Part shown: one piece after another, positions 52,947-61,033 of the stretch
Layout: each line of letters begins with the position of its first letter
Position numbering within the stretch: the stretch's first letter is position 1
Notes under the pieces: model-generated
Told to the model about the DNA's origin: nothing
Databases searched by the model: none
The model's input: the letters and a program-made list of their open reading frames with translations, nothing else
Program-made: the position numbers and the translations under genes
Source: Nanobdellati archaeon
GTDB lineage: Archaea > B1Sed10-29 > JAGVWA01
NCBI GenBank assembly: GCA_018304505.1
Contig: JAGVWA010000001.1
Coordinates: forward strand, 62,001 to 126,000
Direction: 5' to 3'
Length of the DNA: 64,000 nucleotides

Positions 52947-53002
52947 AAACAAGTAAACAAGCAAACGAGTAAACAAGCAAACAAGCAAACGAGTAAACAA
53001 GC
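52947..53002. repeat. Seven tandem 8-bp repeats (AAACRAGY)
   Basis: The octamer AAACAAGT/AAACAAGC/AAACGAGT occurs seven times without gaps, with a higher-order 24-bp arrangement (AAGC, GAGT, AAGC) repeated twice. It lies between the antiporter start and the next promoter. Such octamers mutate by slippage and may vary in copy number. Confidence 0.9.
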
Positions 53003-53112
53003 AACGGGCGTGCGATTAACAAGTGCGCGGTGACTCGGTGCGCGATGAACAAATGCGTGGCCGAGCGCGGCTGGGCTGGTATGCTTATATACCAATGTCC
53101 CCTAGCTATCTT

Positions 53113-53418
53113 ATGGTGTTTTGCGGAGTTTGTAAAGAAACGAAAGAAGTTAAAAACAGATGGAACATTAATGAGCACTCTGCCGACAACAACATAATGC
53201 GCAATTTCAAGGTGTGCGACGGCTGTGCCGTTTCCCTTGTCAAGCGCCTCAGCGAGGAAGAGCGCGATGATAGCGCGCCGGACAAAATTAATATGGTGAG
53301 AAGCTCCCTCATCAAGGAGTTCTATCTGGCAGAAGACGGAAATCTTGAACTGACTATTTCGATGGACCTGGCAAAAGCCAGAAAACTAATTCTCGAAGAA
53401 ACAAATACCAAAGAATAA
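53113..53418 (+). CDS. Zinc-ribbon-like small protein
   Basis: 101 aa from the ATG at 53113, 20-25 nt after a TATA box (TTATATA), so nearly leaderless. Cys pairs CGVC and VCDGC are separated by 30 residues, plausibly binding zinc. The remainder is helical and acidic. Not recognised further. Confidence 0.65.
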   Translation: MVFCGVCKETKEVKNRWNINEHSADNNIMRNFKVCDGCAVSLVKRLSEEERDDSAPDKINMVRSSLIKEFYLAEDGNLELTISMDLAKARKLILEETNTKE

Positions 53419-53424
53419 CGGGCC

Positions 53425-53647
53425 TTAAAAGTAAAGGAATTTTATAACCGCCCCTATCAAAAAAGCCAGCAACGCAAAGCCTATGGCTATGTTCCAGTAA
53501 ATCAGGCCCCGCAATTCGAGCTGCCTCCTACGGAGAAGCTCATTCTGAACCTCCAGCATTCTTAGTCTGTACCCTCCCCCTGAATCAGGTGCAGGCATAA
53601 CTGCTTTTATTGCTGCCTTTACTGCCCTTGGTTTTGGTTGCCGCCAT
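53425..53647 (-). pseudogene. Small single-pass membrane protein gene with an apparent frameshift
   Basis: A strong GGAGG overlaps the V4R gene's stop and leads to an ATG at 53647, but that frame stops after 20 codons. The +1 frame encodes QPKPRAVKAAIKAV then MPAPDSGGGYRLRMLEVQNE and ends with a clear membrane helix (IYWNIAIGFALLAFLIGAVI) at 53425. A one-base indel just after the start would join them to about 74 aa. A later Met at 53598 could start a 57-aa product. Confidence 0.5.
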
Positions 53648-53649
53648 TT

Positions 53650-54438
53650 TTATCCTCCTAAAGACATGACATGAAACTCGCAAAATGTGCTGCCTGTGCC
53701 CCAGCACTTTGTCTCATTAACACTAATGGCTTCTGAGTTTTTAAACTTAACAAATGCCCCCCTCAAAAAGCCACGTATGTAATTGCACACGGCCCTGTTA
53801 ACGTAGGGCATGCCAGCTGCAAATGCAGACTCATGGATTCGCAGCACTGCGTCCTTGGCGATTTTTTGGTCGCCCTCAATTTTTTCCAGGATGCCGATGC
53901 CCTCTTCTTTGAATCTCTTTGCGACAACATCAATTAATTCATCCTTGCTATCTGGTTTAATTGATGACACAAATTCCCTCGCCTTCAATTCCCCAGCCTG
54001 CGATGCTACGCGCTCTGCCTGAAAGTCACCGGCGATATCATAAAGCGCTAAGTGCAGATTTCGCAAAACTGACACGTCGACGCTCGATTTCGTGGTCTTT
54101 CTTACAGATACATCTACATCAACGATATCCCCTTGCGACCCGAGGGACAGCACTTCCTTGGTGTCAAATTTTAGCCCCAGGGTTCTCTTGATGTCCTCAA
54201 TCGCCGTAACCAAATCGACAGCAGCGCTAGCAATCTTTTCCTTCAGGTAATCAAAGCCCTGCCCTTCAACAAAGGCAGTGATCTTGCCATCGGAAAAAAA
54301 GAAGATTCTCACTTCATCAGAACGCCGCTCCAGGACAGTTTTTTCCTCGTCAGCATAATCTAGATAATCAAGCTTTGACAGCTTGCCTAAGTCAAGCTGA
54401 TGCTTTAAATCATAGACCATCGCTTCTGATTTCAACAT
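53650..54438 (-). CDS. V4R-domain protein
   Basis: 262 aa from the ATG at 54438. The C-terminal half (KDAVLRIHESAFAAGMPYVN, YIRGFLRGAFVKFKN, ETKCWGTGSTFCEFHVM) is a V4R (vinyl-4-reductase) small-molecule-binding domain, with two Cys in place. The N-terminal half has no clear family. It lies 67 nt after the KaiC-like ATPase gene on the same strand. Confidence 0.82.
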   Translation of the reverse strand: MLKSEAMVYDLKHQLDLGKLSKLDYLDYADEEKTVLERRSDEVRIFFFSDGKITAFVEGQGFDYLKEKIASAAVDLVTAIEDIKRTLGLKFDTKEVLSLGSQGDIVDVDVSVRKTTKSSVDVSVLRNLHLALYDIAGDFQAERVASQAGELKAREFVSSIKPDSKDELIDVVAKRFKEEGIGILEKIEGDQKIAKDAVLRIHESAFAAGMPYVNRAVCNYIRGFLRGAFVKFKNSEAISVNETKCWGTGSTFCEFHVMSLGG

Positions 54439-54505
54439 ACTCACCTTTTGATACACGCACACCTTTTGCTACAACCACACTCGCAACAGCCATTAACAGC
54501 ACGCG

Positions 54506-55207
54506 CTACAAGAGCTCTTCTTGCAGAAGCACTATGCCTTCTGGCGTTATGTGGAATGGATAAATGTTCTTGCTGTGATCAGTGCCGCGCATTTTCAAGA
54601 TCTCCAGGGCCCTGATGCGCTCGTTCTTCCGGGTAAAGTTGTACAGCACAATGACCCCGTCGGTAATAAACTCCTCAAGGCCGAACTCAATGCCGCCACG
54701 CTCCGAAAACGACCGCTCTGCAATTAATAAGGTTGTCACGTCCTGCTGCCCAAGGAACTCGAGCATGTTGAAAAGCCCGACCCTGAACTCGGTTTCGTTT
54801 TTGAAACACATGTGCATCAGGGACAGCGGGTCGATAACGATCCGCTTGACATTCTGTTGTAGTATCGTTGACTGCATCATATCCATCAGATTCTGGAAGT
54901 TGAACTTCTCCATTTTCAAGATGAACAAATCCTGGTTTTCAACAAGCTCCTTGAGATTCCAGCCAAAAGCCTGCCCCGTATCCTGGATTAAGCGCTCTGG
55001 CGTCTCTTCAAGGCTCAGGTAAGCGCCTTTTTGACCATGCTTTATAAAACCATTGTACAGGTACTGCATTCCAAACATGGTTTTTCCAGAGCCCGGGCCG
55101 CCCATCACGAGCACGTTGTGTTTCCTAGGTAAGCCCCCATTGAGCATTTCGTCAAGCCCTTCGATACCCGTCAAAACTTTTTCAAGCGCCTTCACCATAC
55201 TTGACAT
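54506..55207 (-). CDS. KaiC-like RecA-fold ATPase
   Basis: 233 aa with one KaiC domain. TGIEGLDEMLNGGLPRKHNV, Walker A GGPGSGKT (36-43), AYLSLEETPERL and Walker B RIVIDPLSLM are intact. Such single-domain archaeal KaiC proteins often act in signalling with sensor partners such as the adjacent V4R protein. Confidence 0.9.
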   Translation of the reverse strand: MSSMVKALEKVLTGIEGLDEMLNGGLPRKHNVLVMGGPGSGKTMFGMQYLYNGFIKHGQKGAYLSLEETPERLIQDTGQAFGWNLKELVENQDLFILKMEKFNFQNLMDMMQSTILQQNVKRIVIDPLSLMHMCFKNETEFRVGLFNMLEFLGQQDVTTLLIAERSFSERGGIEFGLEEFITDGVIVLYNFTRKNERIRALEILKMRGTDHSKNIYPFHITPEGIVLLQEELL

Positions 55208-55363
55208 AATGAACGCTTGATTAATAAAACCTACGCCATTGCCAAAAAATTTGGTCCAAAACCCCTGTTCATTTATAAAGCTTTATATATGAAGACGTTC
55301 AGAACCAATGTGGGGTTTATAAATACCCAGAACAGCCCTAATTTTCAACGAGGAGGTAAAAAA

Positions 55364-56338
55364 ATGGAGATTGATTTTAACATCGTGAACATCGTAGCAT
55401 CAGCCAATCTAGACTGCGAACTCGACCTTTACAGCATCGCGCGCGAAGTAGACAACGTGGAATACGAACCAGAACAATTCCCCGGTGCAATACTGAAACT
55501 AAAGTCACCGAAGACCAGCCTGCTTTTGTTCAAAAACGGCAAACTAATATGCACAGGCGCAAGAAGCGAAGAAGACGTAGGAAAGGCTGTAAATCGGACC
55601 TTCGAGAAAATCAAGCACTGCGTCCGGGGCAAGGTTGCAGATAAACCAGACATACCATTCGAAATCGTGAACATCGTAGCTGCAGCCAACCTTGAAAAGG
55701 AACTTGACCTTTACGGCATCGCGCGCGAAGTAGACAACGTGGAATATGAACCAGAACAATTCCCCGGTGCAATACTGAAACTAAAGAAACCGAAGACCAG
55801 CCTGCTTTTGTTCAAAAACGGCAAACTAATATGCACAGGCGCAAGAAGCGAAGAAGACGTAGGAAAAGCCCTGTCAGTAGCCGTGGAAGCCATAAAAGAC
55901 AACATCAAGGGCAAGGCCAAGGAGAAGCCCAAGGAGGAGCGCAAGCTGACCCAGGTCTCCAAGACCAAACAAGAGATCATAACACCAACAATCACCTTTG
56001 AAGGCAAGAAGAAACCCAAGAGGAAGGTTGTTGCCGCGCTAAAAGAAGCGGTGGCAAAACCAAAAGCAACGGCGGTAAAGCCAGTAGTAAGGGCAAAAGC
56101 CCCCAAGGCAAAACCAAAAGCAGTGGCAGCAGCAAAAACAAAAACAAAGGCACCGACAAAGAAACCAGCAATGAAGAAAAAAGCAGCCCCACGAAAAGCA
56201 AAGGCCACAAAGAAAGTGACGGCCAAAAAAACCCCCACGAAGAAAGCAGTAAAGAAAAAAACAGCAACATCAAGTGCAAAGAAAAAGCCACAGAAAAAGG
56301 GGGCACTTTCACGGCTGTTAAAAGCGGTCCGCGGCTGA
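55364..56338 (+). CDS. tbp: TATA-box-binding protein with Lys/Ala-rich tail
   Basis: 324 aa from the ATG at 55364 (GAGGAGG upstream); ordinary TBP has about 180. Residues 1-182 form the two-lobed saddle with half-repeats (FNIVNIVASANLDCELDL, FEIVNIVAAANLEKELDL; both with EYEPEQFPGAILKLK). Residues about 190-324 are Lys, Ala, Pro and Thr only, like histone H1 or the HC1 tail. The tail should bind DNA non-specifically. The two half-repeats are almost identical also at DNA level. Confidence 0.93.
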   Translation: MEIDFNIVNIVASANLDCELDLYSIAREVDNVEYEPEQFPGAILKLKSPKTSLLLFKNGKLICTGARSEEDVGKAVNRTFEKIKHCVRGKVADKPDIPFEIVNIVAAANLEKELDLYGIAREVDNVEYEPEQFPGAILKLKKPKTSLLLFKNGKLICTGARSEEDVGKALSVAVEAIKDNIKGKAKEKPKEERKLTQVSKTKQEIITPTITFEGKKKPKRKVVAALKEAVAKPKATAVKPVVRAKAPKAKPKAVAAAKTKTKAPTKKPAMKKKAAPRKAKATKKVTAKKTPTKKAVKKKTATSSAKKKPQKKGALSRLLKAVRG

Positions 56339-56350
56339 GCGGACAGCTCT

Positions 56351-57019
56351 TTATTTCTTATCCTTTTTCTCGTTCTTCACAAACCGGAAGCCCCCTGGCC
56401 TGCGAATGGCCTCGAGGCGCTTCTTGTACTTTTTCTCCTCTTCTTCTGACTTCTTTATTTCCTGAAAAATCTGCTCAACATTAAATGCCAACAGAAGCAG
56501 CTCGTACACATTTCCAAGCTTGTCAGGCCGTGCCTTGTATCTAACGAATTCCTCCCTGATGGCGTTGACTACGCTGCCAATAGTCGCTGTTTTTGGCATG
56601 AAGCCTATTATCCGCTCAAGTTCTTTGACCAACGCCTTTTTGTCATTCATGATCTCCTGCTTGGGGGCTATGTTCTGTACCGCCAGCATCGCAAACTGGT
56701 GGAGCTCTTCGATTGATACGTGCGCCGGCTCCTGCATTTGATACATGCCGGTGTAAAAGTCCTTTTCTGGCATGCTGCCAAAGATTTTTTTCGTCATCCT
56801 GCGGACATACAGCGCCTTGGATGAAAAATAAGTCGCCTCTGAATCAGAACCCTGCGCGCTGGCCTGAGCACTCATGTTTATGTAGTTGTCCGCGAGCATC
56901 GCAAAAGCGAAGTGCAAAACGTGGCGCTTCTCGACATCTTTGTAAACAATCAGGTTCTTTAGGTCCTCAGAATGCTTTTTCAAGTCTTCTATGAATTTAT
57001 CAATAAGCGACGCATCCAT
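56351..57019 (-). CDS. Unknown helical protein
   Basis: 222 aa, predicted almost all helical with charged repeats (DKFIEDLKKHSEDLKNLI, LVKELERIIGFMPKT) and a basic C-terminus (FRFVKNEKKDKK). No recognised family. It ends 12 nt after the tbp stop (convergent). Confidence 0.6.
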   Translation of the reverse strand: MDASLIDKFIEDLKKHSEDLKNLIVYKDVEKRHVLHFAFAMLADNYINMSAQASAQGSDSEATYFSSKALYVRRMTKKIFGSMPEKDFYTGMYQMQEPAHVSIEELHQFAMLAVQNIAPKQEIMNDKKALVKELERIIGFMPKTATIGSVVNAIREEFVRYKARPDKLGNVYELLLLAFNVEQIFQEIKKSEEEEKKYKKRLEAIRRPGGFRFVKNEKKDKK

Positions 57020-57066
57020 GGATATCTAAACTTACCAAGCAATTTAAAGATATCCATAAACTGGAT

Positions 57067-57921
57067 TCAATTGGATCCGCTGGCGGACAGCTCGAACAGC
57101 TTCTTAAAATAGTCCAGCTGCTCCTTGCCCAATCCGAGCAGGGGCGCCAGCACCAGCTTGCCCGAACCGTTCTTGATTCTCGAATAGGTTTGCAGGTCAG
57201 ATGCTCCAGAAACAAGCGTTCCTAGGCGCGTTTGCTTAACATCCGCAAGGTCACTGTACCCATGTACATCGATCTTGTGGCCATTCATATAATTATTCAC
57301 GGATGCCTCCAATGCCGGCTTGCGGTTTTTCGCATAAAACACGGGAAGTGCTCCGCGCTTCATCACCAAAAGCGCCGCCAGGGCATCATTCTCGTTGTCC
57401 AACAAAGCAGCAGCATGCTCTCCAGTGCCCATTGGCAGACCCCCTAGGCCCTTAAAGCTCTGCGTTGAAATGTAAGCCTTCCCTTTGTATATCTCGATCT
57501 TGATTTCAAATCCGGGGTTTTTCAAGTCGACCTTCGTATTGGTTAAGTCCTTAAGCGCCCCGCCGACGTGCCTTGATATTTCAGGCGACGTCATTTCCAT
57601 TTCCTTTGAAAGCCGCTGCGTGTTCACTGCAAAGGTTTCCGCTTTACCCACATCTGATTCATATTGCATGCACGCCGCAGTAATGAGATCCAGGTTTGCC
57701 TCAACAACCGTGCATTGGGAATAGGTCGTCACGCCAAACACACGGCCAATGCTCTTCAACGCAAGCTCATAATTTTCAACGTAAACCGCGATGCGCCAGT
57801 ACAAGTTACTCACCTTGGCTTCCGGCAGTACCATACGCAGGTTCCTCGCCAGCTGCGAAATGAATCTCTTTCTTACAGGCGGCGATTTTGTGAAGATTTC
57901 CCCGTGCCTTACAATTATCAT
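57067..57921 (-). CDS. ThiI-like THUMP protein with degenerate PP-loop
   Basis: 284 aa from the ATG at 57921, 45 nt after a TATA box, which starts MIIVRHGEIFTKSPPVRKRF as ThiI does. The THUMP part follows. In the region where ThiI has the pyrophosphatase loop SGGIDS, this protein has GGLPMGTGEHAAALLDNEND, so the ATP-pyrophosphatase motif is missing. It is probably an RNA-binding relative rather than an active sulfurtransferase. Confidence 0.75.
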   Translation of the reverse strand: MIIVRHGEIFTKSPPVRKRFISQLARNLRMVLPEAKVSNLYWRIAVYVENYELALKSIGRVFGVTTYSQCTVVEANLDLITAACMQYESDVGKAETFAVNTQRLSKEMEMTSPEISRHVGGALKDLTNTKVDLKNPGFEIKIEIYKGKAYISTQSFKGLGGLPMGTGEHAAALLDNENDALAALLVMKRGALPVFYAKNRKPALEASVNNYMNGHKIDVHGYSDLADVKQTRLGTLVSGASDLQTYSRIKNGSGKLVLAPLLGLGKEQLDYFKKLFELSASGSN

Positions 57922-57961
57922 GTTCAAAATATGATCTTTTTCGTTAAAAAGCGACATGGCA

Positions 57962-57972
57962 AGGTTTATAAA
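57962..57972. promoter_or_regulatory. Bidirectional TATA box between ThiI-like and HD-like genes
   Basis: GGTTTATAAAGC with palindromic TTTATAAA serves both directions: 40-45 nt before the ThiI-like start at 57921 and about 25 nt before the ATG at 57995. Confidence 0.55.
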
Positions 57973-57994
57973 GCACATTATAGAAAAGATTTGC

Positions 57995-58723
57995 ATGAAC
58001 TCATCCGCGGCAGAGGTATTGAGAGAAATAGAGCAAGGGGAACTAGCTAAGAAGACCATCGATCTGTACATTGAAATGGCCCTCATGGGAACTGAAATAG
58101 AGCCTAGCCAAAACTTTGCCCACTGCCATGACGTGGCAATTAAGGCAGTGGAAGACGCAGTTAACGAAGGCAAGATCTATGACAGATATGCCTTGCAGAG
58201 AATCTATGCGGCCGGTTTCTTTCACAATTCACGATTTAATCCAGAAGAAATAGGCACAAAACTCAATGACAAATCAATAGCAGACATCATAAACAAAAAA
58301 TCAAAACACTGGGAACACGTCGCGTTCGCAGACGCCCGCGAAGCCCTGAAGACTGACCGGATATTTTCTGTCGGCTTGTTTGAAAGAAAATACCTATGGC
58401 TCATTCCAGGCATGAGAACAACGATGCTGGAACGCGGTTTAGTCCATAAATTCAATCAACTCCCAGAAAAACGACGGAAGCAATTGATGCCAAAGGTTGA
58501 GGAAAAAATCAGGAGCCAGGAAATCCAGAACCAAAAGGCCCTCGGACGAGACAAACAGGCCCTTGATCAGCTCGCAAAAGACGCGGTTAAAAGCCGCATA
58601 CAACGGACGAGGGAAAAAATCAGGTACCTGCGTGAGATCCACCCTGATCTTGTCGAAAAATATGGGAACGACTTTTCAGAAGACGCTGCAATACTCTTCA
58701 TTAAAATGCCTGACACAAAATAA
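57995..58723 (+). CDS. Unknown protein with HD-like histidine motif
   Basis: 242 aa. AHCHDVAIKAVEDAV and AAGFFHNSRFNPEE could supply metal ligands of an HD-type phosphohydrolase, but the signature is not standard. The C-terminal third is a long coiled-coil-like helix (KRRKQLMPKVEEKIRSQ, RIQRTREKIRYLREI). The start at 57995 follows the bidirectional TATA box by about 25 nt, so the mRNA is probably leaderless. Confidence 0.55.
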   Translation: MNSSAAEVLREIEQGELAKKTIDLYIEMALMGTEIEPSQNFAHCHDVAIKAVEDAVNEGKIYDRYALQRIYAAGFFHNSRFNPEEIGTKLNDKSIADIINKKSKHWEHVAFADAREALKTDRIFSVGLFERKYLWLIPGMRTTMLERGLVHKFNQLPEKRRKQLMPKVEEKIRSQEIQNQKALGRDKQALDQLAKDAVKSRIQRTREKIRYLREIHPDLVEKYGNDFSEDAAILFIKMPDTK

Positions 58724-58732
58724 GCCATTTTT

Positions 58733-59284
58733 TTATTTATCAAGAATCAGATACATGTAGCCATTTTCTTCAATGATTTTGCCATTGAATTCTTTATAAA
58801 ACTCTCTCAACTCATCCTTAGACAGCCAGTCTTCATGATCATTTATCCCGTCTGCATCCAGAACGTGATTAAATCTTTCAAGGAACCCCCCAGTGTCGTA
58901 AGGCTCTACCGCTATCACACGTTTCTTGGCTATCCTATTTGCTTGCCCCATTAAATCGTACTTCTTGGAGGGCATATGATGCAACGCGTCTATAATGACA
59001 ACGGTATCTGCTTTTGGAATGTCTTTGTCGAGGACGTTCTTCAATATGACATTGAGGCCACGTTTTTTCCCATCGCTAATGAATTTCTTGTTCAAGTCAT
59101 ACCCTCTATAGTCCTGGTTTTTCAAGTGGCTCGCGAGCTTCGCAGAGCCACAGGCCAGGTCTACAACTGAATTGCCCCTGACTTGTTGTGCTATGAAATC
59201 AAATCTTTTATTCCGTTCTTTGCCATGTATAATGTTTAAAATGAATTCATAGATCCAGGGAGAGGCATACAACGGGCTCTTCAT
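58733..59284 (-). CDS. Class I SAM-dependent methyltransferase
   Basis: 183 aa from the ATG at 59284. Motif I is VVDLACGSAKLASHL, with YRGYDLNKKFI and TVVIIDALHHMPSKK following. The N-terminal PLYASPWIYEFILN resembles small-molecule or lipid methyltransferases. The substrate is unknown. Confidence 0.85.
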   Translation of the reverse strand: MKSPLYASPWIYEFILNIIHGKERNKRFDFIAQQVRGNSVVDLACGSAKLASHLKNQDYRGYDLNKKFISDGKKRGLNVILKNVLDKDIPKADTVVIIDALHHMPSKKYDLMGQANRIAKKRVIAVEPYDTGGFLERFNHVLDADGINDHEDWLSKDELREFYKEFNGKIIEENGYMYLILDK

Positions 59285-59448
59285 GAATAATACATGGCAT
59301 CTGCATTTATAAAACAAACACCTACATTTATTTACACACCCATAATAATGCATTACAGGGATTCGAAAGTTTATGCAAAGATTTATATACCCCTTCCTTC
59401 AGAATTCGTATACTCAACAAAATTAACATAACAGAAGGTGAATTATAC

Positions 59449-59730
59449 ATGTGGGAAAACAGAATATCCGGAAGGGTTATTGACGTAGGCGCACTATCGC
59501 ATTCCGACAGCCATGAGGGGGGCGCTACTATCCTCTTAGCAGGGCTGAAAAGTATGCTAGCGATCGACCGTCAAAACTGGCAAAATCTCCAAGACCTAGT
59601 TCCGGGCGGGGGACGCGATAGTGCTATATGCGCACTGCACGACAAGGGTCCAGAGATAGAGAAAGCAGCATCTGACGACAGAACCGTTGTCCTGAATCCG
59701 TTTATCGCGAACATTGGAAAAGGGCAATAG
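59449..59730 (+). CDS. Small Met-Trp ORF 6 (MWENRISGRV...)
   Basis: 93 aa. GGTGA lies 10 nt before the ATG and a TATA box TTTATATACC is at about 59378-59389. Its protein is soluble, with repeated Gly/Asp turns (VGALSHSDSHEGGATILLAG). It ends 17 nt before the lipoprotein gene. Function unknown. Confidence 0.65.
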   Translation: MWENRISGRVIDVGALSHSDSHEGGATILLAGLKSMLAIDRQNWQNLQDLVPGGGRDSAICALHDKGPEIEKAASDDRTVVLNPFIANIGKGQ

Positions 59731-59747
59731 TTAATTTAAACATCAAC

Positions 59748-60134
59748 ATGCAAAAGAAGGGCATGCGCTATGCATTGCCCCCCCTTTTATTTCTAGCACT
59801 CGTCCTGATTAGCGGCTGCACTGCCCCAAACACGCAGGACATCGATTACAGCACCGTAACGAGCAAGGCAACGCAGGCTAGTGGAGCAGCACAAGCTCCA
59901 CGCGTGCTATACCTCAACGTCACGGGGCTATGGTGCGGCCAATGTGATGAGCGCGTAGAAAACTTAATAGCAGCAGCCCCCGGCATTGAATCAGTTGAGG
60001 TCACGATTACTGACCGAGAAAACGAACTCGGGGTGGCGCGCGTTGTTTACGACCCCTCGCTGATTATGAAAGAGCAAATCTCTGCACTGACAGAACCGTA
60101 CTCTTCGAGCATTGTTTCTGACCGAGTTCTGTGA
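59748..60134 (+). CDS. Lipoprotein with HMA metal-binding domain
   Basis: 128 aa. A lipobox LVLISGC (cleavage before Cys) marks a membrane-anchored lipoprotein. The body is a heavy-metal-associated fold with the GLWCGQCDERVENLI motif (CxxC), followed by VEVTITDRENELGVARVVYD. It probably binds a metal outside the cell. It ends 13 nt before boundary repeat A of the tRNA-Arg array. Confidence 0.85.
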   Translation: MQKKGMRYALPPLLFLALVLISGCTAPNTQDIDYSTVTSKATQASGAAQAPRVLYLNVTGLWCGQCDERVENLIAAAPGIESVEVTITDRENELGVARVVYDPSLIMKEQISALTEPYSSSIVSDRVL

Positions 60135-60146
60135 CAAAACCAAGGT

Positions 60147-60172
60147 AAGTGAAAAGCGTCCCCACCGGGATT
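60147..60172 (+). repeat. tRNA-Arg-3'-end-derived boundary repeat A
   Basis: AAGTGAAAAGCGTCCCCACC then GGGATT. It matches the complement of the tRNA-Arg 3' end and flank (62126-62150), with one substitution (G to A). Confidence 0.85.
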
Positions 60173-60264
60173 TTCTCCGCAAACCAACGCGCGCTTAATA
60201 AATGCACAATAAATCAACAATAAACCTTATATACAATAAACACTGAATATACATTGGTGATGCA

Positions 60265-60501
60265 ATGAATGTAGCTCTAGGAACCCCCTATGAAGTAATC
60301 ATGACCAAGCTCATTGAAAGAGGCTATGCTGGAAACCAAACCGAGGTAATTAGACAAGCACTCATGGCTTATGAACGCCAAGTAGACCAAGAGGAAGTTG
60401 AGCTCGTTAACAAGGCCATTGAACTCGACATGCAAGACATACGATCCAGCAAGGCGAAAACATACAGCCTGGCAGAAGTAAAGAAAAAACTCAAACTGTG
60501 A
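60265..60501 (+). CDS. RHH-type antitoxin, tRNA-Arg array
   Basis: 78 aa. The N-terminal VALGTPYEVIMTKLIERGYA with NQTEVIRQALMAYERQ is a ribbon-helix-helix protein; the tail (KTYSLAEVKKKLKL) should bind the toxin. A TATA box TTATATAC is about 35 nt before the start and GGTGATGCA precedes the ATG. It overlaps the toxin gene by 4 nt. Confidence 0.85.
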   Translation: MNVALGTPYEVIMTKLIERGYAGNQTEVIRQALMAYERQVDQEEVELVNKAIELDMQDIRSSKAKTYSLAEVKKKLKL

Positions 60502-60767
60502 TTTTCATGGAAATTGAGTTTTCAGAGCTAGCACTAAAACAGCTAGGCAACATGGACAAACATCTACAGACCTTATTTTACAAACACGCCGAGAAATTAC
60601 AAAACTTGCCCCCGCGGCGGCACATGAAATTCGGCATGCCGTTCAACGTTGAAGAAGTGACAAAACAAGCGCGCATGCTCTATGATATTGAAGAAAACAC
60701 GATGTATATCACCCGGTGTTTCGCAACCCACAAGGACTATGAGAAATTTTTCACGTCCTACAAGTGA
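60498..60767 (+). CDS. RelE/ParE-like toxin, tRNA-Arg array
   Basis: 89 aa with a GTG start overlapping the antitoxin stop (GTGA). EIEFSELALKQLGNMDKHLQ and MLYDIEENTMYITRCFATHKDY are RelE/ParE-type. It stops 6 nt before boundary repeat B. Confidence 0.8.
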   Translation: MIFMEIEFSELALKQLGNMDKHLQTLFYKHAEKLQNLPPRRHMKFGMPFNVEEVTKQARMLYDIEENTMYITRCFATHKDYEKFFTSYK

Positions 60768-60772
60768 AAAAT

Positions 60773-60793
60773 AAGTGAAAAGCGTCCCCGCCA
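60773..60793 (+). repeat. tRNA-Arg-3'-end-derived boundary repeat B
   Basis: AAGTGAAAAGCGTCCCCGCC. It shares 20 of 20 positions with the A and D core except one base, but diverges after GCC (AAGTTT instead of GGGATT). Confidence 0.85.
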
Positions 60794-60796
60794 AGT

Positions 60797-61033
60797 TTAT
60801 GCTTTAGAGAAAAAAACCTGTTCTAAAATATCAGCTTGCTTTAAAATGCTCTTAAAGGTCTTCCGTGGCAACTGGCCCTTTTTGTCAGGCACAACCGCTG
60901 TTAACTTAACTTCACCCTAGAATTTAATAAGGCATACAGGGCTTCCCTTGCGCCGTATTGGTGAGAATCCGAAGTTGTTGCACAGAATCTTGAGAACGTC
61001 ATGCCCTGACAACGGTTTTCGCTTCTGCGACAT
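60797..61033 (-). pseudogene. HicA-like toxin with an internal TAG stop
   Basis: The frame from the ATG at 61033 reads MSQKRKPLSGHDVLKILCNN and FGFSPIRRKGSPVCLIKF, then TAG at 60917-60919, then continues in frame (GEVKLTAVVPDKKGQLPRKT...) to a stop at 60797. Without the TAG it would be a 78-aa HicA. The usual HicA G-S-H-H catalytic histidine is replaced (GSPVC), so it was probably inactive even before the stop. Confidence 0.8.

Noticed and set aside
60917-60919. TAG in hicA read as pyrrolysine
   Set aside because: The catalytic motif is also degraded, and no pyrrolysine genes or other in-frame TAG codons in conserved genes were seen in this window; a decayed gene is simpler.
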